A stretch of 64,000 nt of DNA from Monoplex corrugatus (GCA_030674185.1 JAPXFY010000013.1:51097567-51161566); one strand, 5' to 3'. Shown: positions 1 to 12,660, numbered from the stretch's first letter. Notes: generated from the sequence alone by a model not told the origin. Numbers and translations: made by a program.

Positions 1-105
1 TGCGGGTGTGTGCTGATGTAGAGATGAAGGTTTGTGATGGAGGCACATGCCATCATGCACACAGTGCTGCTTAAGAGTTGTTTTATGGTTTTTAACATAA
101 ATTGC

Positions 106-435
106 TTAACCCTTTCCCATTTTATCCCGCCGCAGCCCGCCGACCGGGAAACCCAGCTTTTTATTTACACCCGCCGCAGCCCGCCGCCTATCACTTAGGC
201 CTGGTGGGGAATTTCCATCACGCTCTAAGCACTAGGGATTACACACACCTCATGAATGAAGTTTCCCGTGAAAGTCAGGATTAACCAATGAAAGAATGAT
301 GCTGAGTTTGGTACCACACATCGCCTCATTTACAAGATATCGGTCAGCATCTGACCTTTTCATTCACACGCTTTCGGAAATCTCTGAATACTAGGAAGAG
401 TTTCTGAGCAGAATCTGCAAATGGGAAAGGGGTAA
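106..435. mobile_element. piggyBac-type TTAA MITE
   Basis: The left end reads TTAACCCTTTCCCATTT and the right end, read inward on the other strand, TTACCCCTTTCCCATTT, a 17-bp terminal inverted repeat with one mismatch. TTAA is the piggyBac target site; one base of the right copy has changed. The interior of about 330 bp is GC-richer than its surroundings, holds repeated CCCGCCGCAGCCCGCCG motifs and has no coding capacity. It is inferred to be a non-autonomous element mobilised by a piggyBac transposase. Confidence 0.6.
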
Positions 436-1050
436 TGTAACATATCTTTTTGTAAATCTTGAAAAATACTTGAAGCTAGTCTCAGGTACCAGTAGCTTAG
501 ATTTAAAATTGTAGCAAAAAAACAAAAGCAAAAAACAAAAAACGGGGCTCATGCCCCCAAAATTTCGTTTTTTCTATAATGCCTACAAACTTTCCTTTTT
601 TTTTTCTGTCAATTCCCATGCCTGTATTAAGTGAAAACAACGGTGAGGTGGGTTCAGTTTGCAACTTCCACCCAAATTGTAGTTGTTTGGTAGGGCAAGT
701 TTTGTGTCAGTATTGGTTTAGTGACAATGACATGGTTTCTGTAGAATACTGTGCTCACCAGTAAAAGGCACAAAAAAACCTAACAAAACTTTACATAGTC
801 ATTTAGTTAATTCTTCTGTTGTTGTTGTTTGTTTGCTAAGGTTGAGATCTGAAAAGGTATTACCTGCTAGCCATGTCATTTGCACTGTACGTAAAATACA
901 TGGATATGAAAGGAAAAGTTCCACAGTTTCATCAAGGTACGTAACATTATTGACAATACCAGAGTGCTAATGATGACATTTATTTTTTGATTAGCTTTTT
1001 GTCAAGTTGCAAATCTCAGCGAGTTACATTTTTGTACAGGCTGTTCATCT
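436..1050. other. noncoding stretch with one possible exon
   Basis: AT-rich DNA with A- and T-runs. The only feature that stands out is a possible 96-bp exon at 841-936: a polypyrimidine tract and TAAG acceptor before it, AAG|GTACGT donor after it, and one of three frames open throughout. I do not recognise the translated segment and find no neighbouring exon, so no gene is called. Confidence 0.3.
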
Positions 1051-1123
1051 ATAACTCTTTCACTCCCTCATCCTATCCCTCAGCTCCTTGCAGCAGTGGT
1101 AAGGTGCAGGAGTGAAAGGGTAA
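1051..1123. mobile_element. short TTAA-type foldback MITE
   Basis: ATAACTCTTTCACTCCCTCA at the left is mirrored by AGGAGTGAAAGGGTAAAG at the right around a central GCAGCAGTGG loop. It matches the TIR of the MITEs at 30,023, 33,998 and 60,031 (TTAAcyCTTTgACTCCC). The terminal TTAA is degraded on both sides, so this is an old copy. Confidence 0.5.
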
Positions 1124-2780
1124 AGTCTCTGTTCACTGTTCCATTCCCATCAGTATTGTGAATGGATACAAATGGCTTCTCACTCTCAAGTCAGTGAAAA
1201 TATTCATTGTGTTGAGTTTTAGTATGATGATGTGTTATTTCTTTGTTGATAAAGAGAAGGCATTTTGTCGTTGAAAAAAAGGGCGTTACATATTATATAT
1301 TCCAGAAATGGTGTAAAGCATTTTCTTTGCAATTCACAGTGTGGACTAATAGATCATGCTCTGAATTATGTGTTCTCACACAAAAGGGTCTGTTTACCTT
1401 TGAGATTCCCCACCTTCACCCATATGATATGATGTGCATTGTATTTGAATCAGCACTGTATACATACATAAAGATTTAGACTCAGTATTGTCAGATGTGC
1501 ATTCTTGGTACATGTCCAGTGGCATACTGCATATTGTACCTATTTCAGAGATTTTTTTTTGATTTTTTTTTTGTTGGAATTACTGGTATTGTTATCTGTG
1601 TTTGGAATGATTCTGTTGGTGTTCTCTCAAGATTATCTGCCGAACGAATGTGCAGCACGGTCCATAGAACAATACCATTATCCTCAACCTTGTCTTGTCT
1701 GCTTACAATTCTCATTATGTATTGTACTCACCAGAGTCACAGAATTGTATGAATGACTTGTAAAGATTTAACACTGATGTCTGAAGACAAATTGAGACAA
1801 ACATTTTGCCTTACAGTACATGTTTATTATTGTACATAGATTATGGTATGTTTATGGTTAAGATTAATTATGATACCTGTGCGTATTCCATGATTCATTG
1901 TACAGTTGTCATTGTGTTGTATGTGATCTGTAGATTGTGTTGACAAGTGTTGGATAATGGATCTAACACTCATGCAGTTCAATTTGTTCAAAAAGATAAC
2001 TCACATTAACTATTTTTTTCATTGGGCAGATGTACCCTTCACATCAGTATCTTTTGTTGTTGTTGTTTTGGTCATTTCGTTTGTATGTGAGATGTCTTGA
2101 TATCATTTCTGATTTGTGATGTAGCAGCAGTTTGTTGAAAGATATCAACATTTTTGATACAGTGATTGGGTAGTGGTGTGGATTTTTTAGTATTTTGTTA
2201 AGTAAACACCATGCCAGTTTGCTGGTCTTTCGGACAGCTACCCATTACTTAGAAGATAGAAACATATATGTAAGCTGGACAAGTCATATCTATTATCAAA
2301 CACATGTCTTGCTCTGTGTGTGTGCATTTGTATGGCTGTGTGTGTGTGTGTGCATTTGTGTGGCTGAGGGGAGTGGGGGGGAGGTCGGGGGTATTAGTGC
2401 AAAAGAGAGAGAGTGTGTGATCGTTATATGTTTTGAATTTTGTGCCTGTTCGATTTGATTTATATCATCACATCAGTAAGCTGATTATATCATGTTATCA
2501 GTAAGCATTAAAGACTCAAAGATGCTTAGGCTGTTTTAAAATTATAGTATGGTTTTATTCTTTTAAGCTTTAAATGTGGTATTGTGCTCACAGTTATTTC
2601 AGTTAACTGAGGTTGAGGGGGTAGACAAGGGAAATCAATCTTTCCCCATCATTTCCTGCATAATTATGCTAATCTCGGTTGTTCTTGCCATGACACAGTG
2701 ATGTTACTCTAACTCAGCACTTAATTGAAGACAGGAGACAAGTCCCTTCATGTGGTAAACACTTATATGCATTGCTTCGC

Positions 2781-2814
<34 letters not shown>

Positions 2815-3671
2815 GCTGGTTTGGCAAGAGAGAACCTAATTACTCAACATGGTGCCTACCTAATCTTGGAATAGTTGGAATTGAATTATTTTAATGTAGA
2901 TGCTTAATTATTGTATTCTTCTGAATCTGAATGGAATGAAAGGAGATAATCTTTAACATTCTAAACATCCAGTTTGGAGAATTCTTTTGCAAAGAAAAAA
3001 AAGACCAACAAAACAAAATAAAAAACCTGGAATCTCAGAATCCGGAATGAGGCAGAAACAGATGTAGTCTTTATACAGAATGGTACCTGATATGGTATGC
3101 TCTCCAACTGATAAGAGTGGGAGAGGTACAAAATGAAAGTTTAGATTTTATTATTATACCAGAAACAATCTGTCCTTCACTCTCACATCAGTTAAGTTCT
3201 GAATTGTTCACAGAAACAGTTGCATTAGAGGAAAATATATCTTGGACATGGATACATGCAGTAACAAATAGAAAGTTTGGTAAGAAGTGTTTTTGTGAGT
3301 TTGGTGGTTTTGTTTGTTTGTTTGTTTTTACTGTCTTCTTTGTGCCTTTTTCTGAGATTTTTGTTTTGTTTTGTAACAATCTGCAAAGTAGAATGGATCA
3401 TTTCAAATTCAACAAAATGTTTGATTTATTCATTCTTGGAAATACAGAAACCTTTAGTTTGATCAGCTATCAGGTATTTCACAAGATCCTGTCATTTTTT
3501 CTAATTACCACTTTATTCAGTGGCACAAGTTGTTTGTTTACAGTTTTAACTTTCTGAAGGGCATAGGGTGTTTATATACAGTTACATATTGCATTTACAG
3601 TTGGGATTTTGTGTGTGTCCATATTTGGTTGAGTGTGATGACACTGATTTGTACATGTACGAACATGTGTG

Positions 3672-3708
<37 letters not shown>

Positions 3709-5090
3709 GTATGTTGATGTGGGTACTGACTAGTGTATGTATACATGGCCAGTGAATGCTAAATGTGTAGGTGTGCATAGTACATTAGTAGTGATTGTAC
3801 ACCTGCTCGTTTAGGCCTGTGTGGGTATGCTGGGCATTCAGTATGGCATTTCTGTTTGTGTGTGCTCATTTCACTTTCATGCTCACAGTTCATACCATCT
3901 AGCAATTTTTTTCTTTTAAGAAGAGGGGGTGGGGAGGGGGAATTGCATTTGAAGAAGTTCAGCTTATTTCTGTCTCTGTGCAGCCTGTGCAGTCTTCATA
4001 ATTTTGTGTGGACTGGAAATACGGGTTCAAGTTTCAAAATAAAGTGATATAGTTTCTTGGAACCAATGAAACACTGCAGGCTTTCTATATTCCATTTGAC
4101 ACATCCAAACAACAGAAAACATGAACAGTCATGCATATCTCATAAACTTGCATGGAAATATTTGCTTGGTCACATGTGAGATGTCTCTACTTAATCGCAC
4201 CGTCTCATTGTATGTGGATGTTTTGTTGATGTGATGCTTCTAGTTTTCCATTCCTTGGTTTCTTGGAATGCATTTTATTGATTTCTCTAGGATGTTGAGT
4301 AATCAAAATTAATGACCATGAAATGATCAGAAATAGATGGGATTGAAATGTTCTGTTCACCATCACCAATTTTCATGGGAATTTTTCTCCATTGTATTTT
4401 CTCCCCATTCACCTTTGTTTTTATGTATTATTTTAGTGTAGCATTGAATAAAGAAATTTTAAATTGGAATACTGCAAGCTTTGTTGTTTTGTGTTTTTCT
4501 GGTATGTGTATGTATTGCAGTTCCCAGCTCATACAGAGAAACACGATTCGCACCTTAAAATTTTGAACAGTTTGGGGATCACTGAGACACAAGCTCAATC
4601 TATTATATGTTACTGGTAATTCAACTGAACAAGTTCGAGAATTTCATGTCTTGTCATAGAGAACACAGACTCATTTGCAGGTCTGTGAAAAATTTGGAGC
4701 ATTCTAATAATTTGTAACATGTCACTGAGCTTACATCAGAAATGTAATCTCCGAGTCCACCATCAGTTTAATGTATTGTCATGAAATAGTCTTTGTACAT
4801 TTGATAAATGGAGACAGTGTTACTGTCTCTGAGGATATAGCAGTTTCTTTATAAAGCACTTGAGCCACAAACACAATAGCTGTTCCATAATAAGTTTTAA
4901 AATTCCTTTGACCGAGTGAGAGATTGTGGCACAGAGGTTTGCATGTATATTCTGTGAACACAAACTAAAACCAAACTACTGATTGGCGAGAATTCCTGAA
5001 CCACTTGTGAACAGGTCTTTATCAAATTGTGTTTGAATTAATGGATGCTAGCATCTGTACTGCCTTCTTGGTAGTCCCAAACATATACAA
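1124..5090. other. gene-free stretch
   Basis: No supportable gene. AT-rich, with many TTTGTTTGTT and A/T runs, a (GT)n microsatellite at 2783-2813 and a (TA)n tract around 3673-3716. Open frames here (the longest 146 codons at 3117-3557) have the composition of translated noncoding DNA and match nothing I recognise. It could be 3' UTR or intron of a gene lying left of the window. Confidence 0.5.
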
Positions 5091-5094
5091 AATT

Positions 5095-5345
5095 GTATGT
5101 CGCCTAAAATGTTGCATGCCATACATTGTGGGTATTTTATTGACTTGTTCTTTTTGTGAAGGAACAACCCCTTGCTGTACATCATTAGGTCTCTAGCAAC
5201 CCCTGCTTTTTGTAAAGGAACAAGCTTTGTCACATATTGTGGGGTCTCCAGTGACCCACACTTTTTGTGAAAGAATAAAGTCTTGCTGTACATCATGGAT
5301 TTCCATTTACCCATTCTCTCTTCTTCTGTCTCTGAGGAACAAAAT
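5095..5345. mobile_element. decayed piggyBac end with subterminal tandem repeats
   Basis: The first ~39 bases here match the left end of the intact piggyBac element at 55,876 from its GTACGTCGCC motif onward, with 7 differences that are mostly C/T or G/A changes at CpG sites. They are followed by about four degenerate ~54-bp units, each opening with a form of GCTGTACATCRTGGGG and ending with a form of AAAGGAACAA, resembling the 54-bp units in the right array of that element. No TTAA or transposase remains. Inferred to be an old relic of the same family. Confidence 0.5.
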
Positions 5346-5963
5346 TGTGCTGTAGGCATATGCTGTGGCCATGTACACACTACCCAATTTCTAAAATTTG
5401 TGATAAATTTTGAAGTGTGGAATAGAATGTTATTCTTCTTATGTTTGGTCTAGGATACCTGGTGTAGATCGACGCCAGTACAAAATGATGATGAATCTAG
5501 GCCCATACAAAATGACAATGACAAAAGACAACGACTCTGATTTTCACACCACTGTTATCTAGATGTTTGTATTCACTGCAGATCATTGAATAAATTAAAA
5601 ATGTTAAGTTCAGCTGAAACTGGAAACACATGAGCATGTGCATCGGCTATAGACACGCTTTCAATAGGTAGATACAAAATATGTAATTACAAAGAAGACA
5701 GATAAGAGACAAATTCAACGGCCAAAATCAAAGTAGACCAGAGCAATAAGGCATTCATGCTAAATTTAAGAAAACTTGTCTGTACAAGCTGAATTTTAGA
5801 AAGTACAAGTTTATAAAACAGTAAAGCATTGCACATTTTCAGTTTCACACATATGTTATCAATTGGAGAGAGCCAACAGTACTTATGAAATAATGACAAA
5901 CACCCTGCATGAGCTATGAGGTGAATAAGTCACGTGTGTCAAACTATCAAAACTATAAACAGT

Positions 5964-6001
<38 letters not shown>

Positions 6002-7139
6002 GGTATGTCAGGATGTTACCCTCTATTCTTCATACTACACTATAGGCAACAACTGAAACTTTTCAGAACTTATCATGCTGTGAGAAAGAACAATGACAAT
6101 CAACTAATCAAGCCAATCTGAAGTGGAATTCAGAGTCTATCAAGACAACAAAGAAAACAAAATACCCATTGACACACAACCGCTGCACCAATAAGGGAGT
6201 CCACTAGTACATAAAAGATCATTGTTGTCATTATTTGTTTAAAATTGAAGAGATAAGCATCAGAACATAAAAAAGGGGTCACTGTTGTCACCATTTTCTA
6301 AAAAAAGAAGTGACAGTCAGAAACACCAAATGAACTGACACCGTAACAGTATCTCCAACATGAAAATTGTTTTCTGACTGCCATTTCAACGTAAAAATAT
6401 ATATTCAATGTTATCTGATTTTATTTCCAGAATGTTCCCTGAATGCTGTCCACAAATGTGTTCAGATCTAAATTTATGTTCTCATTTCATTTGATTTTTT
6501 TTTCAAACTTTGTTAGTCATGCTTGACAGGAAAGTTAGAAGATATTTCATGTTGTTTGGGTTTGTTGGGTTTTTTTTTGGGGGGGGGTTCCTTTGCTATT
6601 CAGCCCTCTCTCTCTCTCAAGTGCCCGAGACACCATGAACTGCTATAATGCATGGTTGCATGAAGCTGATGGACAGTTTATAAACATTGCGTCATGTGGC
6701 ATGCAGTTACAGATGAGTACATAACCTGAAATTCATGGAGCTTGAAAATTTTTCTTTGTTGGCTGTAGCTAAAAGCCAAAGCAAAAACTCAGCTTGGAAG
6801 AAGCTAGAATACCAGGGAAGACCTCCAATATTGTGAACAAGAGATGGTGCTTCTTCATTCTGACCAGTCTATCCTCCTCCTCCATTGGTGGCTCATGCCT
6901 TCCGTATAATTTATACAAAATTATTTTCTATGACATTTCAAATCAATACTATTACTCTTTTTATCTCTATGAAAATGTATATTGTGATCATAAGTAAAAA
7001 GCATGAAACGGGATACAAAATCTAGGCAATCAAAATGTCTATAAAAAAAAATTACTTTCATAGAAACATTGGGCTTGATCAGTCTGACTAAAATTCTACT
7101 TTGGTAATTGGGATGCAAAGGAATGCATGACTTTACCAA
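5346..7139. other. gene-free stretch with (CA)n
   Basis: No gene supported. A (CA)n microsatellite lies at 5965-5998. The rest is AT-rich with a poly-T/poly-G run near 6570-6590 and a short (TC)n at about 6607-6620. Confidence 0.5.
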
Positions 7140-7189
7140 CAAAAAAAGTCTGGTTATAATCTGTTATGAACAATTCAAATATGAAATTT

Positions 7190-7290
7190 ACATCCCAAGA
7201 GGATGTGAACCCACACTTTGGTGACATGTCTCGCAGTCCACTGATAACCACTCTTGTCTCACTCCTGATTGCAAGCCCACAAGGGTACCA
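7190..7290 (-). mobile_element. tRNA-derived SINE head
   Basis: Read on the minus strand there is a B-box-like GGGTTCACATCC (7201-7212), and about 30 bases upstream an A-box-like GAGTGGTTATCAGTGG (7238-7253), the spacing of an internal pol III promoter. It does not fold into an intact tRNA (no matched acceptor stem or CCA context), so a SINE relic is more likely than a tRNA gene. Confidence 0.45.
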
Positions 7291-7695
7291 TTCCATACTA
7301 ACAACATGATGAAGACGTCTTTAAGACAGAGTATCTGTACTCACAAATAAAGACAGATCAATGAAGCTAAATAGGCCAACAGACGTTTTATTGATGCACA
7401 TGAAAACTGTTTTGCCTCCTGCCTCTCTCTCTCTCTTTGTCTCTCTCACTGAGCGAACATACGCTGGAAAAAGATTTCCATTGGAAAGATGAGAATTCAC
7501 CCCCACACATTTATTCAAGCCTTCTTACCCTCCTGGCTACGCTTGTATCACACCATGTTTTGCATCCATATGGTCAAAAGTATCTTTGATATTTGCAAAA
7601 CAAGAATTTATCAAGAAACAAACTTATAGTTTTAGATATCTGTTTCAAAAATCACTGCAACTTTTAATGATTTCCCTGTCTTACATAATTTTTCT

Positions 7696-7696
<1 letters not shown>

Positions 7697-7734
<38 letters not shown>
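7697..7734. repeat. (CA)n microsatellite
   Basis: Pure CA dinucleotide run of about 37 bases. Confidence 0.95.
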
Positions 7735-7735
<1 letters not shown>

Positions 7736-7799
7736 GTTTTCAAAGAGCACAAAATCAAATTTAAAGCAGATACTACAGTTTTTCGGTTGTCTGTGTTGT

Positions 7800-7925
7800 A
7801 TTCAGTTCCAGAATATGACGGGAGTCCCCTTCCTCCAACAGAGCAGAGTCAGAGTAATGGTCTGGGTGCCAGTCTTTCTGATGTTAAACTGAGGTCCTAT
7901 GGGCAGCATACATCATTATAGAGCA
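7800..7925 (+). mobile_element. possible gastropod SINE fragment
   Basis: The stretch around CTGATGTTAAACTGAGGTCC followed by GGGCAGCAT resembles, from memory, a very common repeat in caenogastropod snail genomes. Only a fragment is present, with no pol III boxes. The assignment rests on recognition alone. Confidence 0.3.
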
Positions 7926-8499
7926 TGCATGCATGTAAATATGCTCTGTTATAAAACATGTAACGCTCTTGCAGACTAATCTAAGGGCCATTGACTGGAA
8001 AATAGTAACCAAATCATTGCGGCTATTTTTCTCTCTGATATTTATAAAGACCTTTATTAAAGAGTTATGTCTTTAGCAACTTAGAATATATATGTTATCA
8101 TAACAATGACTGAGAACAATGTACCCCGGTAACTTTAACCTGGAGTCCTATTTTCTAGAGAAGAGTTGAATTAACAACAGTCTAATGTTGGGGTCACTGT
8201 TCCGAAAATACTAACCAGAATACTTTATCTGATGTTTATGAAGGGGCTAGATCATTAGCAAATATGGTCATAAGTTTACTCTGAGGGTGGCATCCTATTT
8301 TCATGGGAATGATTCCTTTTACAATAAAATGCACATGAACACATTCTTGGTACCAGAATAATGATAATTCTCATATCTATATTGTCATTGTTCCCTGAGC
8401 GTTCACCCGCACCCTCTAGTTCTTTTAAATAAATTTTGTCCACCATCTCCAGGCAATACATCAAGGAATGGAGTGCCTCACGAGGAATACTGTCATTGG
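7926..8499. other. gene-free stretch
   Basis: AT-rich sequence without coding signal, repeat structure or recognised motif. Confidence 0.4.
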
Positions 8500-9038
8500 T
8501 AAGCTAGACAAACAGTCCTGTTCAGGTAAAAAACAGGGCTGTGATCTCCAGATTGAGGTAGTCACCACGGAGCTCAGTTGTCATTGGAGTGTCCAGCGAC
8601 CACACATCTCGTCTTGCTGGTTTATGAAGGGAGAATCTCTTGAGCACATATCCCACAGTCTGATCTTCCTTCCACATGGACAGGTTAGTGAGGGCACCAG
8701 TTTCAGTTCCAGGTATATGTGATTGTTCAGTCCGCTGTGCCCGATGTGAATTCTCACCAGAACACTTTGCTGCTCTCTGGACAACAGGTGGTAGTTGTCC
8801 CTGGCCATTATTGACACTGTGAATGCCCTGATGGTACTCTGCATTTCACTGTAGCTGATGCTGTCAGGTTGTTGCACCCTACTGATACTCTGCATTTCAC
8901 TGTAGCTGATGCTGTTAGTTTGTTGCACCCTCCTTTGCAAGGTATATCAGCATGTTCATTCCTATGGACTCCACATGGGCCAGAATCCTCTGCAGCATCA
9001 AGTGTTTGGCAATGGCAGCTTATTGTAGTGCTTTGCTC
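8500..9038 (-). pseudogene. LINE pol C-terminal fragment (RNase H / zinc knuckle)
   Basis: A minus-strand frame at 8581-8940 carries LLSREQQSVLVRIHIGHSGL, then an NHIYLELKLV segment and LTCPCG. This is the C-terminal tail of RNase H-bearing LINE polymerases (LSREEQ...RTGH...N..L..L...CPCG). Just upstream in another frame (about 8940-9020) is a remnant like the RNase H end (..LAKEGA). The zinc region breaks down after CPCG. A 54-base segment encoding VQQ.DSISYSEMQS is directly duplicated. It is a 5'-truncated, frameshifted retroelement relic; the clade cannot be fixed from this piece. Confidence 0.6.
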
Positions 9039-9562
9039 CTGTTGTTGTTATTGCTGCTTAAAGCCTAGCCGACCGTGTAGAGCCATATCAGGGCTATAAC
9101 CACTTCAAAACACAAAACTTCAACAGGAAAAAAAAAACAATTTTGTACACATGTCAATGCATTCGGGCAGATCATCTAAGGACATGCCCCTGGCATTGAC
9201 CACTCCATCCAATTTATCAAACTGGTGATATAAAAAACACACCTGAATACAAATATAAGCATATCTAAGGACGCCAAAACATACACAAAAATAGGTGTAA
9301 ATTACCTGAAATTGCATCCCTAGAGCCAAAAATGCACTAAATACATGTACCCAATCATCAATCCTAAGAAAAAGTATGCAAGGCTTTATCAAACACATAC
9401 ATGTGAACAGTCCATTAAGGCAAAAAATAATGGTAGAAATGACAGAAAGCAAAGGAACAAGGCAGAAACAGAGTGACAGAAAAGAGGAAATTTCTAGCAC
9501 AGAATTTCCTGACGGTGGGGATACTATTTATACTGAGAGAGCCCCCAGCATCCCCAAGGGGA
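9039..9562 (-). repeat. dispersed repeat family A, copy 1
   Basis: Family A is a ~500-bp interspersed repeat. In its forward sense it opens near GGGATGCTGGGGGCTCTTTC and ends with GGTTATAGCCCTGATATGGC then GGCTGGGCTTTAAACAACAA. Ten copies or part-copies occur in the window in both orientations. The ORFs inside are short and not conserved between copies and no pol III boxes are seen. The 3' AACAAYAAC run suggests target-primed retroposition of a SINE-like or LINE-tail element. This copy is nearly full length. Confidence 0.75.
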
Positions 9563-10094
9563 TGCTTTGTTCCTCAGGAGGAATGAAAAAGGCAGAGTCA
9601 AAACAATCATTACACAACAGACTCTCATAACAACACACATGTAAGTTGTAGAAAATCTCCCCTTTTATTTACTGGTAACAAAAATAAATGAAAATGAATT
9701 GGCTCAACATACCAATCAATTGGATGGGCTTTTCAACAACATAAACTTCTTATGATCTCAAGAATGAATAATAAGCACACAACAGAAATACTAACATCTC
9801 TAAGCTACTTTGTCACAATGCACAAGGGGATGCTTTGTTCCTCAGGAGGAATGAAAAAGGCAGAGTCAAAACAATCATTACACAACAGACTCTCATAACA
9901 ACACACATGTAAGTTGTAGAAAATCTCCCCTTTTATTTACTGGTAACAAAAATAAATGAAAATGAATTGGCTCAACATACCAATCAATTGGATGGGCTTT
10001 TCAACAACATAAACTTCTTATGATCTCAAGAATGAATAATAAGCACACAACAGAAATACTAACATCTCTAAGCTACTTTGTCACAATGCACAAG
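9558..10094. repeat. perfect 268-bp tandem duplication
   Basis: The segment beginning GGGGATGCTTTGTTCCTCAG at 9558 recurs at 9826 and both copies run through CTACTTTGTCACAATGCACA with no difference that I can see. The 5' edge coincides with the 5' end of family A copy 1. It is either a very recent duplication or an assembly artefact. Confidence 0.85.
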
Positions 10095-10875
10095 CGCCAA
10101 AACTAATTCACAACTGGACAATCAAAATCCATACATTCTGTTTCAGTTATACATCTCAAATCTCTTCTGGTCACATTTCAGTATTATAAGTGCTTTGACC
10201 TCTACATCCTTTTTGCGAAAATCTCTAGCAGTCAATATATTGTTTATGGAGAGCATACTACAGACTAAGTAATCTAGTGAAAGTCTACACTTTAAATCAT
10301 AACAATAAACTATTTCCGTGAGTGCTAAATGGATCTAGAACCCATCAACAGTACAGCACAGACACACCAGGAACATAACCTGCCTGCCCAAAATCATTTA
10401 GCCCTTGGACTTTTCAATTGCAGATCACTGTACACCAAGAATTTGTAAACAAAGCTCACTTTTCACAAGAAAAGGGTTGACCCATATTACACCAAACAGC
10501 AGGGTTGACCCTTAAAAATACACAAAACAGCTTATCTCTTTTTAGATCATGGTCCTATACCACAATTTTGTTCCATATTACACAAAATAGCTCATCTCCT
10601 TTAGTCAGTTTAGATCATGGTTCTACACCATTATTTCCATATTACACACAGTAGCTAATCTTAATATCACGGTTCTACACCACAATTTCCAAATAACCAA
10701 AATCATTACACACAAAACTACAGGAACAACAAAAACTGACTGACTGCTTCTCACAGGCAAACACATCATTCTGTCAGGTAACAGAATATGAGATGTAATT
10801 ACTAATACGGAAAAAATAATCATCTCAAATACTGGCAAAATGCCATAACTAACTGATACAAATAATATCTTTTGG

Positions 10876-10876
<1 letters not shown>
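10095..10876. other. noncoding stretch with short reiterated motif
   Basis: No gene supported. A loose reiteration of CATATTACACMAAAYAGCTYATCT with TAGATCATGGTTCTACACCA occurs three to four times between about 10,480 and 10,690, a degenerate minisatellite. Confidence 0.45.

Positions 10877-10964
<88 letters not shown>
10877..10964. repeat. long (CA)n microsatellite
   Basis: Uninterrupted CA run of about 88 bases. Confidence 0.97.
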
Positions 10965-10966
<2 letters not shown>

Positions 10967-11340
10967 TTAGAATGCAATACCAGATTGTTTTCTTTCTGGA
11001 CAGCAAAGGTAAATATGATTTTATATCACATGTGTGTGTGTGTAAAGTGAACATGTTGGCATGATTTCCTCAGCTGTTTAAATATAAAACTGGACCTTAT
11101 AAAATGTTCATTAAAAGCCCTGGAGTGACAAGTTTCAAATGTACATAAACTGATAAAGATGGTAATACTACCGAAGAAGACTAAAATTAGCACTCTCAGT
11201 CAAAGAGACCACTAGCTTTTAAATTCATCAGAACCAAAAACACAAGAAAATGGAATGTATAAAGAAAACATTCATGCAAATCAGAACGAAACATCAAAAC
11301 TTGAATACATTTCATAAACAAATAGACCACCAACTTTCAA

Positions 11341-11778
11341 GTTATTTGTTATTTTTCTTTAAAGCCCAGCCAACTGTGTAGAGCTATATCAGGGCTATAA
11401 CCATTTCAATACACACACAATACTTCAGATGGGAAAAACGGAAAAGAAAATTAAGTACACATACCAATGCATTCAAGCACATATATGCCCCTGGTGTTGA
11501 TCATTCTGTCCAATTCCTTACAGCCCTCATTTCCCTAGAGCCAAAAATGCACTTAATATGTGTACCCAATTATCAATCCTAAGAGTATGTATGTAAGACT
11601 TCAAACACACACAGGTGAATGGACCAACAAGGCAGGATATGATGGATGAAATGACAGAAAGCAAAGGAACAAATAGAGTGACAAAAAAGAGGAAATTTCT
11701 AGCACAGATTTTCCAGAAGATGGGGATACTACATGTATATATACTTGAAGTGTCCCTGGCATCCCCACAGGGGATGGG
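11341..11778 (-). repeat. dispersed repeat family A, copy 2
   Basis: It has both ends of family A (AAAGCCCAGCCAACTGTGTA at the low coordinate; the CCCACCTTCTGG-type segment at the high coordinate) but lacks part of the middle. It abuts a 19-base G run at about 11,774-11,792. Confidence 0.75.
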
Positions 11779-12162
11779 GGGGGGGGGGGGGCAGTTACTT
11801 TCAAGTAAACCAGAATCAAAAATGCATGAAAAGAGAACTTATAATACATTAAAACAACTGTCAAGTATACCAGCACCAAAATCATATAAAAACAGAATAT
11901 ATGTAATAAGACAGGCAAACATTTTCGGCTTAGCCAAAAAAAAGAAAGTGACAACAAGAACAAAATAATGAAGCTAACTAACCAAAGAAACACAACAACA
12001 AGCTCCAGGACATCTATGATTTTTTATTTGTGTGTGTGCTTTTCCCCTCCCAGGTTCACATACATCACAAATTTTGTACCCATTTAAAATATAAATGACA
12101 ATGATTTTGCATGCTATAGACTGACTGAAAAATAAAAGTCACAACTAGCTAATATGAAACAA

Positions 12163-12213
12163 TCTCTCTCTCTCTCTCTCTTTCTCTCTATTTCTCTCCC
12201 CCCCCCCCCCCCC
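12163..12213. repeat. (TC)n and poly-C tract
   Basis: A (TC)n run at 12,163-12,191 followed by about 16 C residues. Confidence 0.95.
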
Positions 12214-12660
12214 TCCCTTTTCTGAAGGGAGTTCAAAAAAACCAAATGGTCAAACTACAGTGATTTATGTAATATAAATAGAAGTATTTTCTTATCAGAG
12301 TCGGCTATTACCAAGCGGATGATGTTTCAATCTCTTCATAAAGAAATCAATTATCTCTGGTAGGGAAATGTTTCAGTACATAAGGTATGGCAAATTTTAA
12401 GTATCAATCTGTATTCACATACATTAATTTAGTTTTCATTTCTATTATTAAAATTCATGCATTTGCAAACACTGAAACCCTCAAGCTGCTGTTCACATAA
12501 AATCTACATTCATATACAATCGTAAATTTTTTTAATTTTCACTGACGAAATAAACACATCTGCAGATGGACACATACTCTTTTTCACAAAATTCTTTCTG
12601 TAAAGTCCCACACCGGAGCATTATCATTTGTTTCTAGTGAAGTGAGTGAGTCGCTAGCAA

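Noticed and set aside
3117..3557. 146-codon ORF
   Set aside because: Phe/Val/Leu-rich translation of T-rich DNA; no homology recognised.
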